A DNA stretch of 64,000 nt from Chrysophaeum taylorii (Eukaryota > Sar > Pelagophyceae > Pelagomonadales > Pelagomonadaceae): assembly GCA_029834535.1 (NCBI GenBank), contig JAQMWT010000439.1:1-64000 (forward strand). Reading direction: 5' to 3'. The position numbers and the translations under genes are program-made. Positions 31,938 to 42,159 of the stretch are shown in pieces (the stretch's first letter is position 1; each line of letters begins with the position of its first letter). Under the pieces are notes generated by a model. The model did no database searches. It had not been told where the DNA came from and was given only the letters and a program-made list of their open reading frames with translations.

Positions 31938-34259
31938 TTAGACGGGCGGGGCGAAGTGGGCGTCCCAGATGAGGATGGGGTGAGTGTCTGGCTCGGCGCC
32001 GTCGGCCGTGTGGCCGACGGCGTTTTGGAGATAGCGGGTGTTGTCGTCGAGGACCGCGTCGACGTTGAGGTGGGAGTGGCCGAAGACGTGGGCCCTCGCG
32101 TCGAGGCGACGGACGTCGTCGGCGATGGCGGCGTCGCCCATGGTGTGGCCGAGGAAATGGACGCCGCCGAGGCCCTCGTAGAGAACCTTGTCCGGGACAA
32201 AGTGAGAGAAGGAAAGGACGATGGGGGGCTGGTCCCGTCGTTGGATATCGTCGATGACGGCGTCGATCGCCGGGCGATTGAGGCGGCGAAAAAAGGTGGC
32301 GATGCCGGGATCGAGGGAGTTGGTCGCGCACGAGACCCCGTCGATGACTACGGGGGCAGCCGGCGGCGGCAGGCGTTCTGCGGAAAGAAAGTCGGGCCAC
32401 TTGCACGCGGCGTCGAAGAACCTTAGCTTGTGGCGGTCGGCTTGGGTGCCGTCGACGAAGAGAGGGTCGTACCACGAGAAAAGGGGGACGACGTAGACCC
32501 CGTCCCCGAGATGTGCCGGATAGGTCTTGACACCGAGGCGGTCGCAGACGACCAAGAGCTCGAAAAATTTGCCCAAGGAGTGCTGGAGGTCCGCCTTGGC
32601 GACCCAGAGGTCGTGGTTTCCCGGACAGAAGAAGACGTGCCGGTACTTTGAAACGAGCGAGGCCATCACCTCCTCAAACACGTGGAGGGCCGGCGCGACG
32701 TCGCCGGCCACGATGATGGCGTCCTCGGGGTGGGCCACGTACGACAGCACGAGGCGCCTGTTCTCCTCGACGTCGACGTGAAGGTCGGAGATGGCCCAGA
32801 CCCGCCGCGTCGGCGCTAGGTCGGCGACGAGGCCGCGCGACGAGCAGACGCGCGCGTACCTCGCGACGATCGCGTCTTGGATGCTCGTCCCGGGCTTGGC
32901 GGCAGCCTCCCGCACCGCCACCGAGACGCACGTCAGGAGGGCCGCGCGGACGACCGCGCGCTTAGCCGGCGGCTTCGTCTCGGACGACGACGACGCCGCC
33001 TCGGGCTCGACTCTCCGGCGGCGATCGCGCGCGGCCAACCAGGTCGCGCAGGCGGGGTGTTGCAGCATCTCGTCGGTGCTCGCCCACCGCGCGAGCACCA
33101 GAATCTGCGAGCCGGAGAGCGTCGGGAGGCGCGCGACGGCCGAAACGACGAGCCCGGGCGAAACCGCCTTTGGATCGGGAATTTCGACCAAGCCGGCGCC
33201 GTGGAGGGCCCTCGCGAGGCGTCCGCTCCACCACGGCTTCTCGTCGACGACAATAATCATGGCGCGCTCGAGCCGCGCGGCGATTTTCGCTTCCTGGTGC
33301 CGGCGCCACGCGACGCCGCGCGCGCCGAGCAACGCCTCGCGGAGCCTCGCGCGTTCGTCGATCGAGAGCGCGTCCATCTTCTTCTCGAGCTCGCGGAGGG
33401 CCCCCGCGACGTCGTCCTCGTCCAGCAACGCGAGGGTCTCCCTCAAGTGCGAGTACCGCGCCTCGTCGAAGGCGTCCAAAAACCGCAAGTTCCCCGACAG
33501 CAGCCTGGCCGAGTTGTGGTTGCGCCGCATCGTGTTGGCCGTCGCGAGCGACGCCCACGACGTCGACGACCCCGCGTCGCGGATCGGTCGCTCTGGATAG
33601 TCTTCCGACGACAGCCGCCGCGCCAGCTCGAGCGTCTCGAGCGCCTCGGAAGACTCGCTCCGCAGCCAGTCGACCCAGTCGGTCCACCGGGCCGACTCGG
33701 GCGCGCGCTCGTCCTCGTCGACCGGCGCGGCGAGCCGCTTGGCGCTCACCCACCCGGCCGCGCCGTCGCCCCACCTCACGTTGATCCGCTCCGTCCCGCA
33801 CTCGAGGATCCGCCGCCCGCGACCCCGCACCACCACCCCCGCCTCGATCTTACCGAGCTTGCGCGAGCTCAGGCTCGACGACTCCCGCACGATAGCGCCC
33901 GGACCCGTCACCTCCAACACCTCCTCGACCGGCTTCTCGGCGCGCCGCCGCCGCTTCTCGATCAACGCCACGAGCGCCGACCACTCAGACGCGTCCACCA
34001 CGCCGCGTCCCGACGCGTCCACGGCCGCCCACAACGCGTCCAGCTCCTCCTCGAGCTCGATATCCTTCGTAAGGCACGTGTATCCCCGCGCCTTGCACAG
34101 GTGAAGCACGCTGCGCTTGAACTCGGACTTGGCGATCGTACCCGACATGTCGTCGTCCAATGCGTCGAACACCTCCCACGGGTCCACGGCGCCCACCATC
34201 GCCGCCTTCCCCTGGAACATCGCGCCCGTCCGCGCGTCGTCGGACGGAATGTTACCCAT
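31938..34259 (-). CDS. EF-hand / SH3-like / calcineurin-like metallophosphoesterase (773 aa)
   Basis: It begins M-G-N-I-P-S, a plausible N-myristoylation signal. Residues 25-105 hold two EF-hands (D-D-D-M-S-G-T-I..E and D-A-S-G-R-G-V-V..E). About 115-185 is an SH3b-like stretch with G-W-V-S. A helical middle follows. The C-terminal third has the five metallophosphoesterase motifs: I-S-D-L-H, G-D-V, P-G-N-H-D, S-F-S-H and G-H-S-H. This suggests a calcium-responsive, membrane-tethered phosphoesterase. The substrate is unknown. The frame is uninterrupted over 2.3 kb. Confidence 0.82.
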   Translation of the reverse strand: MGNIPSDDARTGAMFQGKAAMVGAVDPWEVFDALDDDMSGTIAKSEFKRSVLHLCKARGYTCLTKDIELEEELDALWAAVDASGRGVVDASEWSALVALIEKRRRRAEKPVEEVLEVTGPGAIVRESSSLSSRKLGKIEAGVVVRGRGRRILECGTERINVRWGDGAAGWVSAKRLAAPVDEDERAPESARWTDWVDWLRSESSEALETLELARRLSSEDYPERPIRDAGSSTSWASLATANTMRRNHNSARLLSGNLRFLDAFDEARYSHLRETLALLDEDDVAGALRELEKKMDALSIDERARLREALLGARGVAWRRHQEAKIAARLERAMIIVVDEKPWWSGRLARALHGAGLVEIPDPKAVSPGLVVSAVARLPTLSGSQILVLARWASTDEMLQHPACATWLAARDRRRRVEPEAASSSSETKPPAKRAVVRAALLTCVSVAVREAAAKPGTSIQDAIVARYARVCSSRGLVADLAPTRRVWAISDLHVDVEENRRLVLSYVAHPEDAIIVAGDVAPALHVFEEVMASLVSKYRHVFFCPGNHDLWVAKADLQHSLGKFFELLVVCDRLGVKTYPAHLGDGVYVVPLFSWYDPLFVDGTQADRHKLRFFDAACKWPDFLSAERLPPPAAPVVIDGVSCATNSLDPGIATFFRRLNRPAIDAVIDDIQRRDQPPIVLSFSHFVPDKVLYEGLGGVHFLGHTMGDAAIADDVRRLDARAHVFGHSHLNVDAVLDDNTRYLQNAVGHTADGAEPDTHPILIWDAHFAPPV

Positions 34260-35312
34260 GACAACAACAACAACAACAACAACAAAACGCCTTTTCTTTC
34301 GCCACCACTTGCACTTCCTTGCTTACCCACGCGCCGCCGCCGCCGCCGCCGCCGATACCAACAATAACAACAACTACAACATTAATTAACCTGCCGTCGT
34401 CGTCGCACCTCCGCGACGACGCCGTCGTCGCGCTCCCATTTTTTAGCAACTCACGCAACTTTGTGTGGACGTTAACGTCCTGCTATTTCTATTTGGACAG
34501 ACCTATCTCTGGCGTGGTTAAGCCGTTAAACGGATCGTTAGACACTCAAAATGTTGACATTTTCGCGTTCGGAGTGTTCGGAGTGCCAGGAGTGACGTCG
34601 GAGGAGAAGAAGAAGATTTCTTCTGCTTCGGTGCCTCTCGAATTACATACAGACAGACAATCGTTTTTTTTTCACCCGAACCGCTCCTTTCGCCTTGTGC
34701 TCCTCTGCGCGGGCGTGACGACCACCCTCGCCTCGCTTCTCATCGGACGTCGTCCCCTGCGGCGTTTAGTCTCCGACCAACCACGATACTGTCCAAGGAC
34801 TACTGCGCTCTATCGTTGTCTCGACGCGCTCCGGTCGGTCGTCTCGGCGAGCCCCACCCCCTCTCGCAGCGGGAGGAGGTCGAAAAACTGAGGAGGGAAG
34901 GAAGAAATCGCCCGAGTCGAGATGCGGATTATGAGTCGCGTTGAGATGTTTCCCAGCCTCGAGATCGCCCGCCGCCTGCGTTTGGACGGCAGGCGACACT
35001 CCCGGGTCGCCCGAGCTGCGAACCTGCTCCTTTATTTTTTGGCAATTTCGCCCGTGTTAAAACTTAAATGGCCGCCATATCGCGATTGGCGTCAACACTA
35101 GCCTCCGGGGGCGGGTTCAGTCGCTCTCGGCAGCCACGGCGGCACACGCGCATCGTCTCTACCGCGGTCTCTCTATAACGGCACACCGCGGGAGGGGGCC
35201 CGTCTCATCATCTCCAGCCTAGAGGACGTCGAGAGCCGTCCACCTCCACGCAGGCGGGTTTTTGTGATCGCCGCCTACGTCTCCCGGCTGGCGGGTTTCT
35301 GGCGGCGCTCTA

Positions 35313-35334
35313 ATTGCTAGGCAAGCGCTCTACC
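35313..35334 (-). other. tRNA-Ala(AGC)-like fragment
   Basis: The minus strand reads GGTAGAGCGCTTGCCTAGCA, matching the D-arm to anticodon region of tRNA-Ala(AGC). The expected T-arm with a GGTTCGA box is not seen downstream, so this is not a complete tRNA gene. It may be a tRNA remnant or the head of a tRNA-derived SINE. Confidence 0.4.
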
Positions 35335-35787
35335 GTCGCCTACCGCGCGCCCGTTAGATGGCTCGGCTCGCGCTATGTTGCGAACGGCCTGCGTCCCCGT
35401 CTGCTTGTCCCCTCTCCCTTGTCTCCGTCTTCTTGCTCACCCTGCTCTTCTCGCCTCGCTCAGCGCTCTGATCTGCTGATTGTCATATCACTGGATGTCG
35501 TGTCTCGTGTGGATACCGAGGTCACACCACTGGTCTCACGAGCCGAGCCGATCGAACATACTTTTGTCAAAAAAGTGCAAGTTCGGTTTTTCGTTGGAGC
35601 TTTTGACACAAGTCTCCGCGGGCAGTTGAATGGGTTGAAATATCAACACGGCGCGACGCTTCTCCTTTTTTATTCTTTCTCTTCGCCGACCGACGCCGCT
35701 TTTTTTTTTTTTTTGGTTTTTGGTTTGATTCTCTCTCTTCCGACGCAGGCTATTTTTTTTGTCTCTTCGCCGACATATTCCTGAACC

Positions 35788-36014
35788 ATGGACGACACAA
35801 CTCGAGCCGCGCGCCGGGCGGAGTTGAAGCATTTGAAGGGCCTGCTCGACGAGAAGTAGCACAGATCCAGGAGAGGTACGACGCTTCCGTCGAGGAAATC
35901 CTAAAGAAATACGCTGCGGAGCCTGCGCCGCCACACGCGCAAGCACCGGCACCAGCGACGACAACGGCGGCCGCGGCTCCGGCTGAAGCCGCTGCGCCGT
36001 TTACAACGAAGTGA
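35788..36014 (+). other. Possible small helical Ala/Pro-rich protein, frame unclear
   Basis: The ATG at 35,788 opens M-D-D-T-T-R-A-A-R-R-A-E-L-K-H-L-K-G and meets TAG after 23 codons. Just beyond it, in another frame, I-Q-E-R-Y-D-A-S-V-E-E-I-L-K-K-Y continues to a Pro/Ala-rich tail ending at TGA 36,012-36,014. The helical character continues across the break, so this could be a small gene with a frameshift or a missed intron. No family is recognised. Confidence 0.25.
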
Positions 36015-36344
36015 CATGCAAAACTGTCGATTGAGTCTCCCTTTAACCCCAGGGCGGCTGCTAGAGCGCCGGCTGCGCCAAGCCGCCTTACGATTGGGAG
36101 AAGGAGCTCAGCTCGAAACGTGTCCGTCAGCCCCATGCCAAAAATTGGCCACAACGCTGCGCGTCGCTCTGAATGGATGGTGTACGTGTCTCGCGGGCCC
36201 CAAAAGACGACGCGACCAGGAACGCTTAATGTTGGTTTTGGTTGGTTTAATGGTTGGGCTGGTTGGTTTGCTCAGGTTGGTTGCGTTCGCCTGGTTGGTT
36301 TAGGAGTGAGCTCAAAGGATAAAGGGCGGAGCGTGCGCTGAATA

Positions 36345-36408
36345 AAAGCAGCTTAGATTGGCGGGAGTCCGAGCGTCGAGCGGAAAGGAGAACTGGGGTG
36401 AGTAGAAG
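36345..36408 (+). repeat. Dispersed repeat unit, copy 1
   Basis: The segment starting AAAGCAGCTTAGATTGGCGG and ending GGGGTGAGT recurs at 59,503-59,564 with about 80% identity by eye over 60 bp. Both lie in non-coding DNA. No coding potential is evident. Confidence 0.7.
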
Positions 36409-37552
36409 GAAGGACGTTGACGCAATCCGAATATAGGGGACGGCCAAATGCTAGCCTAACCGTCCGGGCGCCGCCAGGGACCCGGCGGCCGGGAGACGTA
36501 GGGGCCGCTGGCGTTCCTGTAGGCACCCCGGCGATCACAGAAATACGCCTGTGCGCAATGCCGTAGCCGAAGGTGGGGGGTGGACCTCGACATAAAGGAG
36601 GCCCGCTAGGAGGAGACGGTCACGCTCACGGTGCACCGTGATGGGGAGACGCCGGTAGAGGCCAATGTCTGAGCCGCCGTGGCTGCTGCGAGGAAAGGAG
36701 CACTCTCCTTGAGGCCAGTATTGATAATTAACGAGCAACACGGTTGGTTGAGAAGGCCATATGTACGTTGTCACTACTCTCCATGACATTGCCAACAACA
36801 AACCCCAGCACGGGCCCAAACCTCTCCGCGATGCGGTCTCGGAACGGGCCCCGCGAGGTTGCCGGGTCGACCCCGCAAATTTTCCTGTCGTTGAGGTTTG
36901 ATTTTCTGGGGGAAAAAAATTCGCTCGGTTGTACAAGGGTTTGATTTTCTGGGGTCTTTTTTTTTTTTTTTTCGGGACGTTCGAACTGCCTTGTTCAGAA
37001 CGGCTCGCCAATGCTGGTAGATTATTACAGACTGACCGTTGATCACTTTTTTTTGAGCAATGGTGACGCCCCATCCGACCCCAACCGGGCATTGCAGCAC
37101 GCGGGAAGTATATTTCTGTCAGTTATTATATCGACCGCGTGCGACCGCGACTCGAGTTCTCTCACCCTTTGCGCGCGCGGTGGAAGCATAGGACACAACA
37201 TGGCTGGACCTCGGGTCTCCACCGACGTGTGGCACAGTATTGGAAAGCGGACCCCTCCTCTTCCGAGGCAAACGACCGCGGCCGCATGTTTCCCATCGTA
37301 GGGCCACAAGCGCCAGGGGAGCTTGGTTTCGTTTGAATTAACGCCCCTTAAGGAATGGGGGGAATTCAACGTCCCCAGCAGCATATGCGTCTGGAGACTG
37401 GGTTGAACACGGGTGGGCACTCTGATCGTAGTAAAAGCACGCACCCTCGTTGAAAAAAAAAATCCCCGGTTGAAGGGGCATTCGTGCGATGCGCGAATGG
37501 CGCGAACAAGCAAGCCTATAACGACGAGAACAGGCGCGGCGATGTGCGCGTC

Positions 37553-38008
37553 TCAGCTGATTAGACAGAAACTCGGCGATGATTTTTCTGACGGGCAGCG
37601 AACGAGACGACCGATTTTGTGGTTAGCCCAGAGTTTCTGAGCCTTTGCCGAGTGGAACGAGAAGTCTTCGGCACAATCCCGGCCGCCGGCGTGTCTCACG
37701 ATCGACATGGTCCCGGCAGGATGGCGGCGGAGGAAGGAGGTGACGTCGTAGACGGTCGTGCCAGCGACGAGCCAGCACGAGTCGACGGTGGTATGGCGTC
37801 GTACCTCGCACATAGTGTATCGAGTTCGTCTCGTGGTCTTCTTGGCGGCACACGCCGCGCACGCAGGATCGCCGCAGACGTCGTCGCAAAACGGACAGGC
37901 GTCGCACGTTGCGGACCGCTCCTCGACGGGTGGCTTGTCAATGTCGCCGCCGGTGCGGCTCACAAGCCCCATCGTCGCGGTGATCAGCACGGGCTTTGGC
38001 AAAGACAT
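37553..38008 (-). CDS. Cytochrome b5-like heme-binding domain protein with Cys-rich N-terminus (151 aa)
   Basis: The C-terminal two thirds are a cytochrome b5 domain: Y-T-M-C-E-V-R-R-H, D-S-C-W-L-V-A-G, V-Y-D-V-T-S-F-L-R-R-H-P-A-G with the first heme His, and F-S-F-H-S with the second. The N-terminal part has closely spaced cysteines (C-D-A-C-P-F-C-D-D-V-C and C-A-A-C), which suggests a metal site. Such proteins carry electrons to desaturases or other oxidases. I use the ATG at 38,008 because the frame extends upstream only into the divergent LSM1 gene. That leaves an 80-bp shared promoter. Confidence 0.8.
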   Translation of the reverse strand: MSLPKPVLITATMGLVSRTGGDIDKPPVEERSATCDACPFCDDVCGDPACAACAAKKTTRRTRYTMCEVRRHTTVDSCWLVAGTTVYDVTSFLRRHPAGTMSIVRHAGGRDCAEDFSFHSAKAQKLWANHKIGRLVRCPSEKSSPSFCLIS

Positions 38009-38088
38009 TGACGTCAGCCAGAGGTAGCGTTTGCCATATTTGGGCCCCTGGACGACGGGCGATAGAGTTCCGTTCCGTTGGGTACGAA
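38009..38088. promoter_or_regulatory. Bidirectional promoter, cytochrome-b5-domain gene / LSM1
   Basis: Eighty base pairs lie between the two divergent ATGs. It includes a GGGCCC palindrome near 38,042. No TATA-like box is visible. Confidence 0.5.
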
Positions 38089-38582
38089 ATGATCCTCTCG
38101 GCCGCGGCGTCGCTTGTCGACCAACTAGACAAGAAAGTTCTGGTGCGACGATTATCGGTCCGATGACGCCGTGCAGATCCTGATGCGAGACGGCAAGCAC
38201 ATCGTCGGCATCATGCGCTCCTTTGACCAGTTCGCCAACTTGGTGCTCGAAGACACCTACGAGCGCCGCGTCGTCGTCCCGGAATCGGGTACGCCGGTAC
38301 AATCCGGTTCCCACTCAAGCCTCGCAGGCCGCGCCTCCTACGGCGACGTCAGAGTCGGACTCTACGTCGTCCGCGGCGACGCGATCGTCCTACTCGGTAT
38401 CGTTGAAGACGAAATTTGCAGTCTGTTTGTCCACCGTGCCTCGTCGTCGTTCAGGTGAAGTCGATCCCGACCTCGAGGAGACAGAAACCTACCCAGAGGA
38501 AGTCTCCGCAACCGACATCATGGATTTGGAACACGCGTCAGAGACAGACGTCCAAGCCGACTTGCGAGTAGACGACGACTAG
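38089..38582 (+). CDS. LSM1: U6 snRNA-associated Sm-like protein LSm1 (133 aa, three exons)
   Basis: LSm1 is a subunit of the cytoplasmic LSm1-7 ring that binds deadenylated mRNA and promotes decapping. Exons 38,089-38,142, 38,177-38,396 and 38,455-38,582 join in frame across introns of 34 bp and 58 bp. The spliced protein shows Sm1 (L-M-R-D-G-K..G..R-S-F-D-Q-F-A-N-L-V-L) and Sm2 (Y-G-D-V-R-V-G, V-V-R-G-D-A-I-V-L-L-G-E-V). F-D-Q-F-A-N-L-V-L closely matches LSm1 over other LSm proteins. The 34-bp first intron is exceptionally short. The acidic tail differs from animals. Confidence 0.9.
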
Positions 38583-38980
38583 AAGCGGCGGCGGTGGTGG
38601 TGGTCTAGGAGAGAGATCTAGGAACCCCACCTAGTGCAGCACCAGCAGATCCCCGCCTGAAACTTGATTTTTTGAGTTGTTTATTATTATTACAGAGTGC
38701 GGGGCTGCTCCTGGTAATGCCCGCGCGACCCTAGTGAGTCCGGAGTGCTCGAGGGCAGCAGCGGCATCTGAGAAATTGCTTGTTCTGTTCCGACAGGCGC
38801 TGTAGACCTTAAAACTTGCCGGACTTCACCTATGCGGCGGCGCGGCGACCGACCCCCACTCGGATTTGCGTCGCCCACTTGGATCCACTTGACTGTCCCG
38901 AGGTCATGTTGCTCTTGCGCGTGCGCGCGCGCGCGTGCAAAACTATGTTCGAGTATTTGGATGATGTATGCGCCCAAGGA

Positions 38981-39934
38981 TCATCGTGCATTCGATGACT
39001 GTGGTGGAATGTCGTGCTGTTGTGCTGGATGATGATGATTGGTGTCATCAACTCGCCGGCCCTTCTTTTCGTGCGACTGATAATGAACTTCTCCTTCAAT
39101 GTCGCGGCGGCGAGTGCCAGCGGGGGATGTGCGAAGCGAGCGAAAAAAATCAACAAGGTTGACGAGAAACAGTCCGACGAACGCAATACCGATGATTGAG
39201 CACCACAACTCGCAGCGCTTTGCTGTACGCTCTTCCGCCGCCGACGAGGAAACCGTCAACGCGTTGACGGTGGCTTGCCACCTTTGAGGACGGGTCGCGT
39301 GCCACCACCCTGGTGGCGCGTCGCGCCTGACGTCTTCGGCGAAATCTCGCTCGGGTGATGCCAAAATGTTCTGGCTCGCGTCGTCGTCGTCGTACCATTC
39401 CTCATCTGCGTATTCAAACCACGCGTCGGCGTAGTTGCAGTCGGTGCAGTCAGTGCCGGGCACCTGCGATTCGCGCGAGAATTTAAAAGGAAGACGTGGA
39501 ATGAACGTACGCAGCCGTACGCAAACGGATCTTCGTAATAAAAGGCAGGAAACTGCGGGTGATCGCATTTTCCGTCGAGTGCTGACGCGCAGGTGTCGTC
39601 GCATCGTTCCTCTGGGTCCATGCAGTCGGAACAGTCGGTGCCCGGGTCTATGGTGAGGGCGCTCGCGCCCACGATTGTTCATACGATACACACGCACCAC
39701 AAAATGGCGTCAATTCGGGCGCGTGCCAAGCATCCTCGAAGTTCGAAGACGATGGATCGTCGCCTGCGTTGTCCAGGACTGTGACACATTTCGAGACAGC
39801 GTTGTTGTTGGACGCCGTTGTTTGCAAACGAGATCGTTCGCCCACGCGCACGCGTCGGAACACTCGTAGAGAGGTTGCCCCGTGGCGAACCCGATAAGGA
39901 GCAAGCACGCGCTACGAGTTGTTGTCACACACAT
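38981..39934 (-). CDS. Secreted Cys-rich type I membrane protein (268 aa, four exons)
   Basis: A signal peptide (M-C-V-T-T-T-R-S-A-C-L-L-L-I-G-F-A) is followed by two copies of a Cys module common in algal and oomycete surface proteins (C-S-D-A-C-A-W-A-N-D and C-D-D-T-C-A-S-A-L-D-G-K-C-D, each ending G-T-D-C-x-D-C). Then come an acidic linker, one membrane helix (C-S-I-I-G-I-A-F-V-G-L-F-L-V-N-L-V) and a basic His-rich cytoplasmic tail. Introns at 39,764-39,813, 39,648-39,697 and 39,464-39,510 (50, 50, 47 bp) all give GT-AG and consistent phase; the first is the least certain. The role is unknown. Confidence 0.7.
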
Positions 39935-40097
39935 CTTTGGCACATTACCAAGGATTACCCGCTTTTAGGTGTTTTTACGTGGCTGTAAAATCCTTCATTG
40001 TAGATACTATATCTTTACGAAATCTTCGGGCTGTCAACACCTGCAACGATGGATGGGGGCGCCGCGGTGAACTCTTGATTGTAGTAATAACGCAAAA

Positions 40098-41558
40098 ATG
40101 ATAGATGCGGCGGCCGACATCGAGCTGCCGCCCGAGGTACTCAAGTTGACGCAGCACTTGGAGCAACAAAAGTACGAGGATCTTCATCGCCGCTACGACG
40201 TGGTGCGGAAAGAGAACGAATTGCTCAAGGCGCGGCTAGAAAAGAGCGAAAGGGATACCCACGAGTTTGTGTCGTATTTTCAGAGGGAACTCGAAACGAA
40301 GGACGTTCGGATTCACTCGTTAAACGAGGTCATCGCGCAGCAGGACCTCGAGCGCAAGCAAGAGCACGAGGCACTCAAAAAGCAACACCGAGAGCAGTTG
40401 AGCGCTCTCGAGTCGCAGCTGGCGAACTCAGAGAGTTCGCTGACGACGCGCGTCAAAACACTCGAGGACGAGCTGGCGAAGGTCGAGTCCTTTCGGGAAA
40501 TGAAGCGGAGTATGGAACAAAAGATCGAGTCGCTCGAGGTGCAGGTCAAGCATTCGGACGAGAAGCTAATGGCCGAGTCGACGGCGAACGAGCGAAAGTA
40601 CCTCGCGGAAAAAAGCAAGATGCAAAAGGAGCTCGAGCGCCGAACGAGCGAGATCCGACGACAAGCCAAGCAGGAGATGCAGAACGGCCTCGACGCCGAC
40701 ACGCTTAAGGTAATCGCCGACAATCGACGAATGGCCGAGGAGCTGCGGTTCCAGCAGCAGATGACGACCGAGCTGCAGGACGAAAAGAAGCGAGTCGAAG
40801 GCGAGCTCAAGGTCGTCCGTCGCGACCTCGAACTCGCGACCCAGAAGGAGGGCGAGTACGCGCGCCAGGCGCACTCTCGCAAGCGCGAGATTGCCAAGCT
40901 CGAGGCCAAGGTCGAGGAACTCAACGCGCTGCTTCGCGAGGCTCGCGTCAAATTCCAGGCCGACAAGGTCAACCTCCGCAAAGGGCTCCAGGCAAATCTC
41001 GAGGAGCAGACGCTCGACGCGGCCGGCTTGCGCCAGATGCTCCGCCTGAAAAATCGAGAGCTCCGCCAGCTCCAGCGGCTCGCCAAACTCGTCCTCGAAC
41101 AGCGAACCGAGGTCGAGCAATTTTTCCTCGACTCCCTCGCCGACGTCAAGGCGCAAATTAGGCTGAAGCGACAGGCCCAATACCGTTCCGACGTGGCCGA
41201 CTACCGCGCCAAGATCAGGCAGGCGACGCTCGAACCCGGCGCCGCGACCTTCCCTAAAATTCGCGCGCTCCAGGCCGGCAAACCCGTCGACACGTCCGTC
41301 CCGAATACGACCCTGCCCCAAGCCGCCGGCTCCAAGGTCTATCTCAAGGACCTCACCCTCGAGGACCGCGAGCACGTTCTCCGCCTCCTGTTTGCTAAAA
41401 TCAACGCTGTCCACAGCGGGGGCGACAGGAGTCCGAATGTGCCGCCTCACGAACTCGAGAGGGACCGCACCTTCGTCACTACCTCGGCGCCCACCTCCTT
41501 CGAGGCGGCGGCGGCGGCCGCCGCCGCCTCCATTCCTCCTCGCCACCTCCCAGATTGA
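40098..41558 (+). CDS. BBOF1/DUF4515-like coiled-coil basal-body protein (486 aa)
   Basis: The protein is almost entirely coiled coil. Near the N-terminus is F-V-S-Y-F-Q-R-E-L-E, and near residue 330 is R-T-E-V-E-Q-F-F-L-D-S-L-A-D-V-K, a segment typical of the DUF4515 family that includes basal body orientation factor 1. BBOF1 acts at basal bodies and axonemes of motile cilia. The family call rests on these motifs only; a generic coiled-coil protein remains possible. The single exon is convergent with RPB4, the stops being 36 bp apart. A polyadenylation-like AATAAA lies at about 41,565. Confidence 0.65.
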   Translation: MIDAAADIELPPEVLKLTQHLEQQKYEDLHRRYDVVRKENELLKARLEKSERDTHEFVSYFQRELETKDVRIHSLNEVIAQQDLERKQEHEALKKQHREQLSALESQLANSESSLTTRVKTLEDELAKVESFREMKRSMEQKIESLEVQVKHSDEKLMAESTANERKYLAEKSKMQKELERRTSEIRRQAKQEMQNGLDADTLKVIADNRRMAEELRFQQQMTTELQDEKKRVEGELKVVRRDLELATQKEGEYARQAHSRKREIAKLEAKVEELNALLREARVKFQADKVNLRKGLQANLEEQTLDAAGLRQMLRLKNRELRQLQRLAKLVLEQRTEVEQFFLDSLADVKAQIRLKRQAQYRSDVADYRAKIRQATLEPGAATFPKIRALQAGKPVDTSVPNTTLPQAAGSKVYLKDLTLEDREHVLRLLFAKINAVHSGGDRSPNVPPHELERDRTFVTTSAPTSFEAAAAAAAASIPPRHLPD

Positions 41559-41594
41559 CCGACCCAATAAATACTACACTTAAAGGAAGCGTCG

Positions 41595-42014
41595 TCATTC
41601 CTGCCGAGCCTCTGCCATGACGCTCAATATCTCGGCGAGGGCCTGGTCGCTGAACCGGCGGAGGCTGGGAATGAGGGCACGAGCCTCCTCTGGTTCCGAG
41701 TCCTTACTCATCAGGTTGGCGAGCGAGGCGATTTCGAACGTATGAAGTTTGTCGTCGTCGAAGCGAAGGTCGAGCAGAGCTTCTCGCAAGTGAATCGACT
41801 CCTTCCGCATGCTGTCCACGTCGCGCCGGCCAAGACTCCGCTTCACGTAATCGTACGTTTGTCTTAGCTGCTCGTTCCACGGCCGCGCGTCCCCTCCGAC
41901 CTTACGCTTGTCGAGGATAGCCGTCACTTCGGCGTCCGAAAGGCACTCGATTTGCCCGCTAAACTCGGGGCCGAAGCTCAGGTTGGCGGCGTCCTCCTCT
42001 GCGCTGTCTTCCAT
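41595..42014 (-). CDS. RPB4: RNA polymerase II subunit RPB4 (139 aa)
   Basis: RPB4 with RPB7 forms the Pol II stalk. The protein aligns along its length: N-terminal acidic stretch, L-S-F-G-P-E-F, L-S-D-A-E-V, a variable middle, L-H-T-F-E-I-A-S-L-A-N-L near residue 90, and A-R-A-L-I-P-S-L-R-R-F followed by L-A-E-I-L. Human POLR2D has L-H-K-F-E-L-A-C-L-A-N-L and A-L-I-P-S-L. The length, 139 against 142 aa, fits. Single exon. Confidence 0.93.
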   Translation of the reverse strand: MEDSAEEDAANLSFGPEFSGQIECLSDAEVTAILDKRKVGGDARPWNEQLRQTYDYVKRSLGRRDVDSMRKESIHLREALLDLRFDDDKLHTFEIASLANLMSKDSEPEEARALIPSLRRFSDQALAEILSVMAEARQE

Positions 42015-42159
42015 GTGTCGTTCGGCGTCTGCGTCCGGACCTCTAGGGTTTTGAAATGTCGACTGCTAAGAGAGCTAGCAGGGGCCAGAGGGTCTTAAAA
42101 ACTGAACTCTAGGCTTTTTAAAGCCTTTAATAAAGGGCGTCTTCTAAGAGGTGGTCAGG

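Larger units (their letters stand above)
34260..37552. other. 3.3-kb intergenic region
   Basis: No convincing gene. It contains a T-run near 35,700, a TTGG-rich simple repeat (36,230-36,300), the sequence GGTTTGATTTTCTGGGG twice within 60 bp (36,894 and 36,940), a tRNA-Ala-like fragment, a dispersed repeat unit at 36,345 and a small possible frame at 35,788, listed separately. Confidence 0.5.

Noticed and set aside
32877-34367. 496-codon plus-strand frame opposite the phosphoesterase
   Set aside because: Shadow of the minus-strand gene, whose EF-hand and five phosphoesterase motifs are clear.
34319-34891. 190-codon plus-strand frame
   Set aside because: Low-complexity start, no family features, and composition like the surrounding non-coding DNA.
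35313-35334. A functional tRNA-Ala gene
   Set aside because: Only D-arm-to-anticodon similarity; no T-arm and no acceptor pairing could be found.
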